In this document: piece after piece, positions 26,585 to 35,158 of the stretch | Numbering within the stretch: position 1 is the stretch's first letter | Layout of the letters: each line of letters starts with the position of its first letter | Origin: an uncultured Sphingomonadaceae bacterium | GTDB taxonomy: Bacteria; Pseudomonadota; Alphaproteobacteria; Sphingomonadales; Sphingomonadaceae | DNA: 64,000 nucleotides | NCBI GenBank assembly: GCA_947501695.1 | Contig: CANMWO010000003.1 | Span: 397,001-461,000 of the forward strand | Reading direction: 5' to 3' | Made by a program: the position numbers and the translations under genes | Notes under the pieces: generated by a model | The model's database searches: none | What the model saw: only the letters and a program-made list of their open reading frames with translations | Told to the model about the DNA's origin: nothing

Positions 26585-27799
26585 ATGACCGAAGCCTATA
26601 TTTATGACGCTGTGCGCAGCCCGCGCGGCAAAGGCCGCAGCGACGGCAGCTTGCATGAAATCACTGCTCTTGACCTCGCGGCGCAAGTTCTTGGATCGGT
26701 CAATGACCGCAACGAACTGGATGGCCATGAAGTAGAAGATATTGCTTATGGCTGTGTCTCTCCCGTCGGCGAACAAGGCGCGGTGATCAGCCGGATGGCG
26801 GCCCTGAAGGCTGGCTATGCCGACACGACGTCGGCCATTCAGGTCAACCGTTTCTGCGGTTCCGGTCTGGAAGCGGTGAACATCGCAGCGGGCAAAATTA
26901 AGTCCGGTGAAGCCGACTTAGCTATAGGCGGCGGCGTCGAATCAATGTCCCGCATCCCCATGGGCAGTGACGGATTGGGCGGCATGGCTGACCCTACGCT
27001 GGTCTTTCAGGAGTATTTCGTACCTCAGGGTATTTCGGCCGATCTGATCGCCACCAAATATGGCTATAGCCGTGACGATGTCGATGCCTATGCCGTCGAA
27101 AGTCAGAAACGCGCCGCGAAAAGCTGGGAAGAAAAGCGTTTCGATAAATCCATCCTCGCCATCAAGGATGTGATTGGTGAAACCGTTCTCGATCGTGACG
27201 AACTCATGCGCCCTGAAACAGATATGCAGTCGCTCGGCGCGCTGAACCCCGCCTTCCAGATGATGGGCGAGCAGATGCCAGGCTTTAACGATGTCGCGAT
27301 CCTGAAACATCCTGATGTCGAGAAAATGAACCATGTCCATCACGCCGGTAACAGCTCTGGTATCGTTGATGGTGCCGCAGCGGTACTCGTCGGCAATGAA
27401 GAAGCAGGCACAAAATATGGCCTGAAACCTCGGGCGCGTATCGTTTCTATGGCCGCTATTGGATCAGAGCCAACCATCATGTTGACCGGCCCTGAATTCG
27501 CCGCCCAAAAAGCATTGAAGCGCGCTGGCATGGACGCCAGCGACATTGATGTGTGGGAATTGAACGAGGCTTTTGCCGCGGTCGTCCTGCGCTTCATGGA
27601 TGCGATGAATGTTGATCATAGTGACATGAACGTAAACGGCGGCGCAATTGCCATGGGCCATCCTCTGGGTGCAACCGGCGCGATGATCCTTGGCACAGTG
27701 CTCGACGAGCTGGAGCGTTCCAACAAGCAGACCGCTTTGTCGACCCTATGCATCGGCGGCGGTATGGGCATTGCCACCATCATTGAGCGAGTGAACTAG
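26585..27799 (+). CDS. Acetyl-CoA C-acyltransferase (thiolase)
   Basis: A 404-residue thiolase catalysing the final CoA-dependent cleavage of 3-ketoacyl-CoA. The nucleophile is Cys91 in [28 protein letters not shown] holds the catalytic His and CIGGGMGIA the second Cys. ATG 26585 follows AAGGAATATCGC; longer starts run into the promoter. It is followed after 54 bases by the FadB-like bifunctional gene, so the two act in order in beta-oxidation. Confidence 0.96.
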   Translation: MTEAYIYDAVRSPRGKGRSDGSLHEITALDLAAQVLGSVNDRNELDGHEVEDIAYGCVSPVGEQGAVISRMAALKAGYADTTSAIQVNRFCGSGLEAVNIAAGKIKSGEADLAIGGGVESMSRIPMGSDGLGGMADPTLVFQEYFVPQGISADLIATKYGYSRDDVDAYAVESQKRAAKSWEEKRFDKSILAIKDVIGETVLDRDELMRPETDMQSLGALNPAFQMMGEQMPGFNDVAILKHPDVEKMNHVHHAGNSSGIVDGAAAVLVGNEEAGTKYGLKPRARIVSMAAIGSEPTIMLTGPEFAAQKALKRAGMDASDIDVWELNEAFAAVVLRFMDAMNVDHSDMNVNGGAIAMGHPLGATGAMILGTVLDELERSNKQTALSTLCIGGGMGIATIIERVN

Positions 27800-27853
27800 A
27801 GCGCTGCAAGTGCCTCCAATCACTCCAATCTCATATTTAGCAGGACAAAATTC

Positions 27854-30043
27854 ATGACTTACGAAACACTCACCGTCGATATTGACAGCGACGGTATTGC
27901 CCTTGTCACCATCGATCTTCCCGACCAGTCGATGAATGTCTGGAACGAAGGCCTGATGGCTGATTTCCCGAAATTCGTCGATGAACTAATTGCCAATGAC
28001 GATATCAAAGGCGCCGTCATCACATCGGGGAAGAAATCCGGTTTCCTCGCCGGTGCCGACCTCAATATGCTTGGCTCTTCCAAAGCGGAAACGATGAAAG
28101 AAGCGTTTGAGCAAGCCTGGGGCCTTAATAGCGTGCTCCGCAAAATGGAAACCGGTGGCAACAGCGCCAAGGACCTTTTGAAAGGCAAGGCGCATGCGAA
28201 GCCGGTTGCTTGCGCGCTTAACGGCCTTGCTCTGGGCGGTGGTCTCGAACTGGCTCTCGCATGCCATTACCGCGTCTGCGCCGACAATCCGAAATTGCAA
28301 CTCGGCCTTCCCGAAGTACAAGTTGGGCTGCTGCCCGGTGGCGGTGGAACCCAGCGCTTGCCGCGTCTCGCAGGTCTACAAGCTGCCGGCATGGCGATCA
28401 TGATGGGTCAGCCGATGAACCCGCAGGCTGCGCTCGCACAAAAAATTGTCGATGAAGTTGTTCCTGCGGAAGACGTTGTCGCCAAAGCCAAAGAGTGGGT
28501 TAAAGCCAATCCGAAAGCCTCTGCGCCTTGGGATAAGAAGGGCTGGAAATTCCCCGGTGGTGCCGGTTCCATGGATCCGCGCGCTGTGCCACTTTACCTC
28601 GGCTCGTCCGCGCTGGCGCTCAAACAGAGCAAGGGCAATTACGAAGCTGTCAAAGCGATCCTGTCTTGTCTCTATGAAGGCTCCATGCTGCCCATCGACA
28701 CCGCGCTGAAAGTGGAAAGCAAATATTTCACCAAGCTGCTATCGGGTCCACAATCCAAGAACATGATCCGTACCTTGTTCGTCAACAAGCAGGCTGCCGA
28801 CAAAGGCGCGATGCGTCCGGAAGGTGTTCCGGCAACAGACCTAAAGACCGTTGGCGTTCTGGGTGCCGGCCTGATGGGTTCCGGCATCACTCATGTCACA
28901 GCCAAGGGCGGCATGAATGTCATCGTCCTCGACCGCAATATGGAAGAAGCGCAAAAAGCGATCGATTACAGTCAGAAGATTGTCGACAAAGGCGTGAAGC
29001 GTGGCAAAATGACGCAAGAAAAAGCCGATGCTTTCATGGCGCGGATTACTCCGACCGATAATTATGACGACCTGAAAGATGTCGACCTGATCATCGAAGC
29101 GGTGTTTGAACGTCCTGATGTGAAAGCCGATGTGATCAAGAAAACCGAAGCGGTGATTGGCAAGGACATTGTCTTCGCCTCTAACACTTCGACATTGCCA
29201 ATTACGGGTCTGGCGAAAAATAGCGAGCGTCCGGATCAATTTATCGGCATGCACTTTTTCTCACCGGTTGAGAAAATGCCATTGCTGGAAATCATCCCCG
29301 GTGCAGAAACCGGCGACAAAGCCTTGGCCGTGGCGCTCGATTATAATGCGCGCATTCGCAAGACACCGATTGTCGTCAAGGATGTGCGCGGTTTCTATAC
29401 CAACCGCGTCTTCCCGCCTTATGCCAATGAAGCCACCATGATGGTTGCCGAAGGCGTGAACCCGGCGCTGATCGAAAATGCCGCTGTGTCCATGGGCATG
29501 CCGATTGGGCCGCTTGCGATTGTCGACGAAACCACGTTGCAACTTGGTTATGATATCATGACGTCAACCAAGGAAGAAATGGGCGACGCCTATGTTCCAA
29601 GCGGGACAGAGGAATTGATGGAGCTGATGGTCAAGAAGATTGACCGTCGCGGACGTCGCTTTGGTGGCGGTTTCTATGAATATAGCGACGACGGTTCCAA
29701 AAAGCTTTGGCCCGGTTTGAAAGAGCATTTCCCGCTCGCTGAAAACCAGCCAACCGTTGAGGAAGTCAAACAGCGTTTAATGTACATCCAGCTGATTGCC
29801 ACGGCGCAATGTTTCGATGAAGGCGTTGTATCCGATCCGCAATCTGCTGATCTCGGCGCGATCTTCGGTTGGGGATTTGCGCCTTGGACTGGCGGCCCGA
29901 TGAGTCATATCGATACCATCGGCGTTGATAATTTTGTGCGCATCGCTGACAATATGGCGCAGAAATATGGCGAACGGTTCAAGCCACCTATGAGCTTCCG
30001 CGCAAAAGCGGATGCAGGCGAGAGCTTTTACAAAGCGGCTTGA
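27854..30043 (+). CDS. Bifunctional enoyl-CoA hydratase / 3-hydroxyacyl-CoA dehydrogenase
   Basis: A 729-residue FadB/FadJ-type protein. Residues 1 to about 190 form an enoyl-CoA hydratase domain (SGFLAGADLNML; ALGGGLELALACHYR; LGLPEVQVGLLPGGGGTQRLPRL), and about 330-610 the 3-hydroxyacyl-CoA dehydrogenase (VGVLGAGLMGSGITHVTAKGG; FIGMHFFSPVEKMPLLEII; RGFYTNRVFPPY). It turns enoyl-CoA to 3-ketoacyl-CoA, which the upstream thiolase cleaves. A good terminator follows 22 bases after the stop. Confidence 0.96.
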   Translation: MTYETLTVDIDSDGIALVTIDLPDQSMNVWNEGLMADFPKFVDELIANDDIKGAVITSGKKSGFLAGADLNMLGSSKAETMKEAFEQAWGLNSVLRKMETGGNSAKDLLKGKAHAKPVACALNGLALGGGLELALACHYRVCADNPKLQLGLPEVQVGLLPGGGGTQRLPRLAGLQAAGMAIMMGQPMNPQAALAQKIVDEVVPAEDVVAKAKEWVKANPKASAPWDKKGWKFPGGAGSMDPRAVPLYLGSSALALKQSKGNYEAVKAILSCLYEGSMLPIDTALKVESKYFTKLLSGPQSKNMIRTLFVNKQAADKGAMRPEGVPATDLKTVGVLGAGLMGSGITHVTAKGGMNVIVLDRNMEEAQKAIDYSQKIVDKGVKRGKMTQEKADAFMARITPTDNYDDLKDVDLIIEAVFERPDVKADVIKKTEAVIGKDIVFASNTSTLPITGLAKNSERPDQFIGMHFFSPVEKMPLLEIIPGAETGDKALAVALDYNARIRKTPIVVKDVRGFYTNRVFPPYANEATMMVAEGVNPALIENAAVSMGMPIGPLAIVDETTLQLGYDIMTSTKEEMGDAYVPSGTEELMELMVKKIDRRGRRFGGGFYEYSDDGSKKLWPGLKEHFPLAENQPTVEEVKQRLMYIQLIATAQCFDEGVVSDPQSADLGAIFGWGFAPWTGGPMSHIDTIGVDNFVRIADNMAQKYGERFKPPMSFRAKADAGESFYKAA

Positions 30044-30065
30044 TCCAAATTGAAATATGAAAAGA

Positions 30066-30092
30066 AAGAGCTCCTTCGGGGGCTCTTTTTTG
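30066..30092 (+). terminator. Rho-independent terminator after the FadB-like gene
   Basis: AAAGAGCTCC (30066-30075) pairs with GGGGCTCTTT (30080-30089) around a TTCG tetraloop, including one G-T pair, and is followed by T residues. Confidence 0.9.
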
Positions 30093-30093
30093 C

Positions 30094-30825
30094 TTATCGC
30101 GATAGCCGTTTATCGAGACTGTCGAATTTTTCAGAGAGCCGGTCCAGTTTTGATGACAGACGGTCCAGGGTTGAATGATTAGGTTCGGTCGCCTGATGCT
30201 GCACGCCGTAATGCGAATGGAATAACGATGTCATCTGGTCGACAACTGGTTTTTGCTGTCTTAGATTTCGATCGCTATCCATCGTCATCTCAATCGACCG
30301 CGCGCTATATTCAAGCGTACCATAAAACACATCACGCGCTTGCCAGAGTACAGCATTCGGCCTTAGCTCACCGCGATCCTGACCGCGCAGAAATAGCTTA
30401 TCAAAAACCGCAACATAATGACGCAAATGGTCCCGCGAGACGCTGACTTCGCTATTGTTCCGGCGCAACGCAAAGGTCAGGTTGATGAAATCCGCATTCA
30501 CGATCACCGTATTGAGATGATATTGCGCAAGTGCTTGTAATCTATCGAAAAACCCATCTGCCTTGGTTGACGCCATGACCGCTTCCGCTTCGAGAGTCAG
30601 GCCGTCCCAGAATTGTTGCAGCACCGCTAGCATCAATTCCGCCTTGGATTCATAATAGCTGTAGATTGTACCTTCGCCAATACTCGCCCGGCGGGCAATT
30701 TCCGACACGCGCGCACCATCAAAACCATGCTCGACGAAAACCCCGCGTGCCGCTTCCAGAATAGCTCGTTCTTTGCGCTCCAACTTCGCGCGTTGTGTTT
30801 CCAGATTGACTGCCTTGGTGGCCAA
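30094..30825 (-). CDS. TetR-family transcriptional regulator
   Basis: A 243-residue TetR regulator. The N-terminal HTH is in ILEAARGVFVEHGFDGARVSEIARRASIGEGTIYSYYESKAELM, followed by a ligand-binding helical domain, and an atypical C-terminal coiled segment, LDRLSSKLDRLSEKFDSLDKRLSR. The TTG at 30825 is preferred because AAAGGA lies about 8 bases upstream; an upstream TTG at 30900 would overlap the divergent gene. It is divergent from the atuA-like operon, with a 14-base inverted repeat between, so it likely senses an acyl-CoA or terpenoid intermediate. Confidence 0.9.
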   Translation of the reverse strand: MATKAVNLETQRAKLERKERAILEAARGVFVEHGFDGARVSEIARRASIGEGTIYSYYESKAELMLAVLQQFWDGLTLEAEAVMASTKADGFFDRLQALAQYHLNTVIVNADFINLTFALRRNNSEVSVSRDHLRHYVAVFDKLFLRGQDRGELRPNAVLWQARDVFYGTLEYSARSIEMTMDSDRNLRQQKPVVDQMTSLFHSHYGVQHQATEPNHSTLDRLSSKLDRLSEKFDSLDKRLSR

Positions 30826-30864
30826 AACATGTCCTTTATTGAGCTTGACTCGAAAATACCGAAT

Positions 30865-30878
30865 GCTATTCAAATAGC
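30865..30878. promoter_or_regulatory. TetR operator candidate between regulator and atuA-like gene
   Basis: GCTATT-CA-AATAGC is a perfect inverted repeat with 6-bp arms in the 68-base gap of the divergent pair. It overlaps the expected promoter zone of the operon. Binding is inferred. Confidence 0.45.
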
Positions 30879-30893
30879 CATAGGAGACTCGAT

Positions 30894-32714
30894 GTGTCAA
30901 ATGACAAGATCATTCGGATTGGCGGGGCCAGCGGTTTCTGGGGCGAGTCAGACATGGCGGTGCCGCAGTTTTTGGAAGCGGCCAAAGCCGGAAAGAGCCT
31001 CGACTATATTGTCTTCGACTATCTTGCCGAAATTACCATGTCGATCATGGCGCGGGCGCGCAGCAAAAATCCTGATCTGGGTTATGCGACCGATTTCGTC
31101 TCTGCGGTGATCAAGCCGCATATCGGCGCGCTCGCCAAACAGGGGATCAAATTGATCTCCAACGCGGGCGGAACCAATCCCATCGCCTGCGCAGCGGCGG
31201 TGCGGGCGGTTATTGCCGAAGCAGGGCTGGATCTGAAAGTAGCGGTGGTTACAGGCGATGACCTGACATCCCGTGCTGCGGATTTTGCCGAGCGCCGCGA
31301 AATGTTTTCTGGCGAGCAATTCCCCGATCCGGAACAAATTGCCAGCGTAAATGCCTATCTCGGCGCTTTTCCCATTGCTGCGGCGCTCGATCAAGGCGCA
31401 GATATTGTGATTACCGGACGCTGCGTCGATAGCGCTGTCACATTAGGCGCCTGTATCCATGAATTTGGTTGGGGCGTAGATGATCTTGACCATCTCGCCG
31501 GTGCCAGCCTCGCTGGTCATATATTGGAATGTGGGCCACAAGCGACCGGTGGCAATTTCACCGACTGGGAAAGTGTCACCGACAGCATGGATAATGCCGG
31601 TTATCCGATTGCGGAGATTGCAGCAGACGGCAGTTTCATCGCCACCAAGCCAGAAGGCACGGGCGGCATCGTCAATATCGGCACGGTCGGCGAACAGATG
31701 CTTTATGAAATTGGCGATCCGCAAGCCTATATGTTGCCGGACGTCGTCTGTGATTTTAGCGAAGTAGCCTTGGAGCAGATCGGCGCAGACCGGGTATCGG
31801 TTTCCGGAGCCATCGGCCATGCCGCACCCGATAGCTATAAAACCTGCGCCACCTATTCGGATGGCTGGAAGATGGTTGCGCCATTTTTCTTCATTGGAAT
31901 GGATGCCAAGCGCAAGGCCGAGAGCTTTGCAGCCAATGCGCTTAAGCGGGCACGCGCAAAACTCCGGGCCTCCAATGCCGGTGATTTTGATGATGTGTTG
32001 ATTGAGACCTTGGGCGATGACAGCCATTTTGGTGCCTTTGGGCAGACTGGCGAAACTCGCGAGCTGGTTCTGAAAATCGGTGTCAAACATCGCGATCCAA
32101 AAGCAGCCATGCTGATGCTCAAGGAAGCGACAGGCATGGGGTTAGCGACACCGCCGGGGTTAGCGCTCTTTGCTGGCGGGCGACCAAAACCCTCTCCGGT
32201 GGTGCGGCTGTTTTCGTTGCTAGTGCCAAAATCAAAAGTTTCGGTTTCGGTGATGGTTGGCGATGATGCGCAGCAATTTTCTGAAGCATCGGGCACAGCA
32301 TTTGATGCGGCAACTATCCAACGCCCAGATACTCCTACTCTTCCGGGTAATGATGAAGTGATGACAGAAGTCCCGCTGGTAAAACTCGCCTGGGGCCGAT
32401 CCGGGGACAAGGGAGACAAATCCAACATTGGTATACTGCCGCGCGACAAGGCATTTGCGCCTTGGATTTGGTTAGCGCTGAGCACGGATAGTGTGCGCGA
32501 ACGCTTTGCTCATTTCCTCGATAATCCCGATGACCCGAACAGCGTAGAGCGTTTCTATATGCCCGGCACTGGCGCGATCAACTTTCTGCTCCACGACATT
32601 CTCGGTGGCGGCGGGGTTGCGTCGATGCGCAATGACCCGCAGGGTAAGAGCTATGCCCAGATACTCCTCGCCGCCCCCGTTTCCATACCGCAATCTCTTG
32701 CTAAGGCGCTTTGA
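30894..32714 (+). CDS. AtuA-family protein (acyclic terpene utilisation, DUF1446)
   Basis: A 606-residue DUF1446 protein of the AtuA family, found in P. aeruginosa acyclic-terpene (citronellol/geraniol) degradation operons. IRIGGASGFWGES, YLAEITMSIMARAR, ISNAGGTNPIACAAAVRAVI and VITGRCVDSAVTLG are the N-terminal family blocks; the C-terminal portion LVKLAWGRSGDKGDKSNIGIL is the usual second domain. Its reaction is not established. It starts at a GTG (30894), 8 bases after GGAG, and heads a tightly packed operon with the carboxylase subunits. Confidence 0.9.
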   Translation: MSNDKIIRIGGASGFWGESDMAVPQFLEAAKAGKSLDYIVFDYLAEITMSIMARARSKNPDLGYATDFVSAVIKPHIGALAKQGIKLISNAGGTNPIACAAAVRAVIAEAGLDLKVAVVTGDDLTSRAADFAERREMFSGEQFPDPEQIASVNAYLGAFPIAAALDQGADIVITGRCVDSAVTLGACIHEFGWGVDDLDHLAGASLAGHILECGPQATGGNFTDWESVTDSMDNAGYPIAEIAADGSFIATKPEGTGGIVNIGTVGEQMLYEIGDPQAYMLPDVVCDFSEVALEQIGADRVSVSGAIGHAAPDSYKTCATYSDGWKMVAPFFFIGMDAKRKAESFAANALKRARAKLRASNAGDFDDVLIETLGDDSHFGAFGQTGETRELVLKIGVKHRDPKAAMLMLKEATGMGLATPPGLALFAGGRPKPSPVVRLFSLLVPKSKVSVSVMVGDDAQQFSEASGTAFDAATIQRPDTPTLPGNDEVMTEVPLVKLAWGRSGDKGDKSNIGILPRDKAFAPWIWLALSTDSVRERFAHFLDNPDDPNSVERFYMPGTGAINFLLHDILGGGGVASMRNDPQGKSYAQILLAAPVSIPQSLAKAL

Positions 32715-32716
32715 CC

Positions 32717-34339
32717 ATGCCCCAGTTTAAATCGAAAATATCCACCAGCTCCGACGACTTTGCCCAAAACCGCAAGGATATGCTGGTGCTGATCGAGCAT
32801 TTGCGCAGCTTGGAGCAGCGCGCTGTTGCAGCGTCGGAAAAACGCCGCCCGACTTTTGAAAAACGCGGTCAGCTGACCCCTCATGAACGGGTAACCAGGC
32901 TGCTAGACCCCGGCATGCCCTTTTTGCGTCTCTACAACATGGCCAATTATCTGCTCGAGGATAGCAATCCCGATACCAGCATCCCCGGCGGCAGTGTCAT
33001 TCTCGGCATCGGTTTTGTCAAAGGCGTGCGCTGCATGATCTGGGTCGATGACAGCGGCATAAGAGCCGGTGCGGCGACAGCGGGCGGTTGGGATGCCAGC
33101 AAAGGCGCCCAGAAAATGGCACAGGAATTGAAACTTCCCTTCATCCATCTGGTCGAAAGCGCTGGCGCAAACCTGATGGAATATAAGGTCGAGCTTTGGG
33201 CCCATGGCGGGATGCTGTTCCGCAACCTCGCGTGGCTCAGCGCGGCAGGGATTCCGACGATGGTCGTGCTGCACGGCCCCTCAACTGCTGGCGGCGCCTA
33301 TATGCCGGGCATGTCCGACTATGTAATCGGCGTCCGCGACAATGGCATGGCGGCTTTGGGCGGGGCGGCGCTTGTCCATGCGGCCACAGGTGAAGTGGCC
33401 GACGATCGTGAACTGGGTGGCACGGAAATGCATGCAAGTACCACCGGCTCGGTGGAATATCTCGCGGATGACGACGCCCACGGCATCGAAATTGCCCGCG
33501 ACACCATGGGACGGATCGACTGGAACAAGAATACTACGCCGATCCGGCAGAATGATTACGAAGAACCAATTTATGACATCGATGAAATCGCAGGCATAGT
33601 ACCGACCGATTACACCATTCCCTATGACGTCCGCGAAGTCGCGGCGCGGATTGTCGACGGATCGGACTTTGAGGAATTCAAAAGTCGCTATGGTCCTGGA
33701 ACCGTTTGCATGCAGGCAAGCATCATGGGCCATGCTGTCGGGCTGATCGGCAATAATGGTCCTTTCGACCCTGAAGCTGCAGCAAAAGCAACGCACTTCT
33801 TCCAGCTATGTGATCAATCAGAGCTACCGATCATCTTTTTGAACAATACGACCGGCTATATTGTCGGCACCGAGTCCGAACATAAGGGCATGATCAAGCT
33901 GGGCAGCAAAATGATCCAGGCGGTGTCCAATGTTCGCGTGCCAAAACTATCCCTTTATATCGGTGCCAGCTTTGGTGCAGGCAATTACGGGATGAGCGGC
34001 GTCGCTTTTGAACCCGATTTTCTGTTCAGCTGGCCCAATGCTAAAACCGGAGTGATGGCGGGAGCCTCAGCAGCCAATACGATGAGCCATGTCGCGAAGG
34101 TTCAGGCGCAACGCAAAGGCATAGAGCCGGATGAAGAAGCCATTGCCAAACAGAACCAGCGCATCAGGGATATTTTTGAAGCGCAGGAAAGCGCATTCTT
34201 CACCTCCGGGCGTGTGCTCGACCATGGCGTGATCGATCCGCGAGATACGCGAAAAGTGCTTGGCTTTGCCCTCGAAACAATTTTTGAATCGCAGAACCGC
34301 ACACTCCATCCCAATGCTTTCGGAGTAGCTCGCATATGA
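32717..34339 (+). CDS. Branched acyl-CoA carboxylase beta (carboxyltransferase) subunit, AtuC/LiuB-type
   Basis: A 540-residue carboxyltransferase that moves CO2 from carboxybiotin to an enoyl-CoA. Family blocks are PTFEKRGQLTPHERVTRLLDPG, the GGAYMPGMSDYVIGV stretch, and LFLNNTTGYIVGTESEHKGMIKLG, with GASFGAGNYGMSGVAFEPDFLF. It resembles both geranyl-CoA carboxylase and 3-methylcrotonyl-CoA carboxylase; the adjacent atuA-like gene favours geranyl-CoA or a related acyclic isoprenoid. The ATG lies 3 bases after the atuA stop. Confidence 0.92.
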   Translation: MPQFKSKISTSSDDFAQNRKDMLVLIEHLRSLEQRAVAASEKRRPTFEKRGQLTPHERVTRLLDPGMPFLRLYNMANYLLEDSNPDTSIPGGSVILGIGFVKGVRCMIWVDDSGIRAGAATAGGWDASKGAQKMAQELKLPFIHLVESAGANLMEYKVELWAHGGMLFRNLAWLSAAGIPTMVVLHGPSTAGGAYMPGMSDYVIGVRDNGMAALGGAALVHAATGEVADDRELGGTEMHASTTGSVEYLADDDAHGIEIARDTMGRIDWNKNTTPIRQNDYEEPIYDIDEIAGIVPTDYTIPYDVREVAARIVDGSDFEEFKSRYGPGTVCMQASIMGHAVGLIGNNGPFDPEAAAKATHFFQLCDQSELPIIFLNNTTGYIVGTESEHKGMIKLGSKMIQAVSNVRVPKLSLYIGASFGAGNYGMSGVAFEPDFLFSWPNAKTGVMAGASAANTMSHVAKVQAQRKGIEPDEEAIAKQNQRIRDIFEAQESAFFTSGRVLDHGVIDPRDTRKVLGFALETIFESQNRTLHPNAFGVARI

Positions 34340-35148
34340 CCGATCTTCCAAAAACGGAGACGCTGGAACTCGATCTTCAGCAAGGCTGGCTCACCATCTG
34401 GTTCAACCAGCCGGATAATCGCAATGCCTTAAGTGACGCCTTGGTGGCAGAGTTAGCCTCTGTATTAAAAGACGTTCGTGACGACCGGACGGTAAGAGGT
34501 ATAACCTTGCGCGGACGCGGAGGTGTGTTTTGTGCCGGTGCTGACCTCAAAAATTTCAAAGAGAATTTCCAAGCAAGTGGGGACCGCGATGCAACGGTGA
34601 AAATGTCGATGGGAGCAGCCGAAATATTCGACCTCGTCAACACCGCACCACAAGTGGTGATCGTGTTGATTGAAGGTGCAGCGATGGCGGGCGGCTTTGG
34701 CCTATCCTGTTGCGCCGATGTCGTTATTTGCGAATCCGGTGCGCGCTTTGCAATGACCGAAACCGCGATCGGTGTGACCCCGGCGCAGATATCGCCCTTT
34801 GTGATTCAAAAGCTTGGCTATGCCACCGGCCGACGGCTGATGCTGACCGCTGCGCGTTTTGACGGCACGCAAGCCCATGAACTGGGCTTTGCCGATTTTA
34901 TCGCGGATGATGTTCCAGGCCTCGAAGCCATCGAGATGCAGCTGCGCAAACAGGTGCTTAGTGCTGCGCCGGGCGCCGTGGCGGCTACCAAGGAACTGCT
35001 CGGCCAGATTGCCGGCCAGCCGCGCGAAGAAGTGATCCGCCTCGCGGCCGAAAATTTTGCCGACCGCATGATCAGCGAAGAAGCCAAAGAGGGCGTTGCC
35101 TCCTTTTTTGAAAAGCGCAGACCCAATTGGGCCGTGAAGCCGGAATAA
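34336..35148 (+). CDS. Enoyl-CoA hydratase/isomerase, AtuE-like
   Basis: A 270-residue crotonase-fold protein. FCAGADLKNFKENF and the IEGAAMAGGFGLSCCADVVICE oxyanion/active-site stretch are present, with LTAARFDGTQAHELGFADFIADD in the C-terminal half. In the terpene pathway this would hydrate isohexenylglutaconyl-CoA (AtuE); in leucine catabolism, methylglutaconyl-CoA. The ATG overlaps the upstream stop by 4 bases, so it is coupled to the carboxylase beta subunit. Confidence 0.9.
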   Translation: MTDLPKTETLELDLQQGWLTIWFNQPDNRNALSDALVAELASVLKDVRDDRTVRGITLRGRGGVFCAGADLKNFKENFQASGDRDATVKMSMGAAEIFDLVNTAPQVVIVLIEGAAMAGGFGLSCCADVVICESGARFAMTETAIGVTPAQISPFVIQKLGYATGRRLMLTAARFDGTQAHELGFADFIADDVPGLEAIEMQLRKQVLSAAPGAVAATKELLGQIAGQPREEVIRLAAENFADRMISEEAKEGVASFFEKRRPNWAVKPE

Positions 35149-35158
35149 GGAACCAGAG

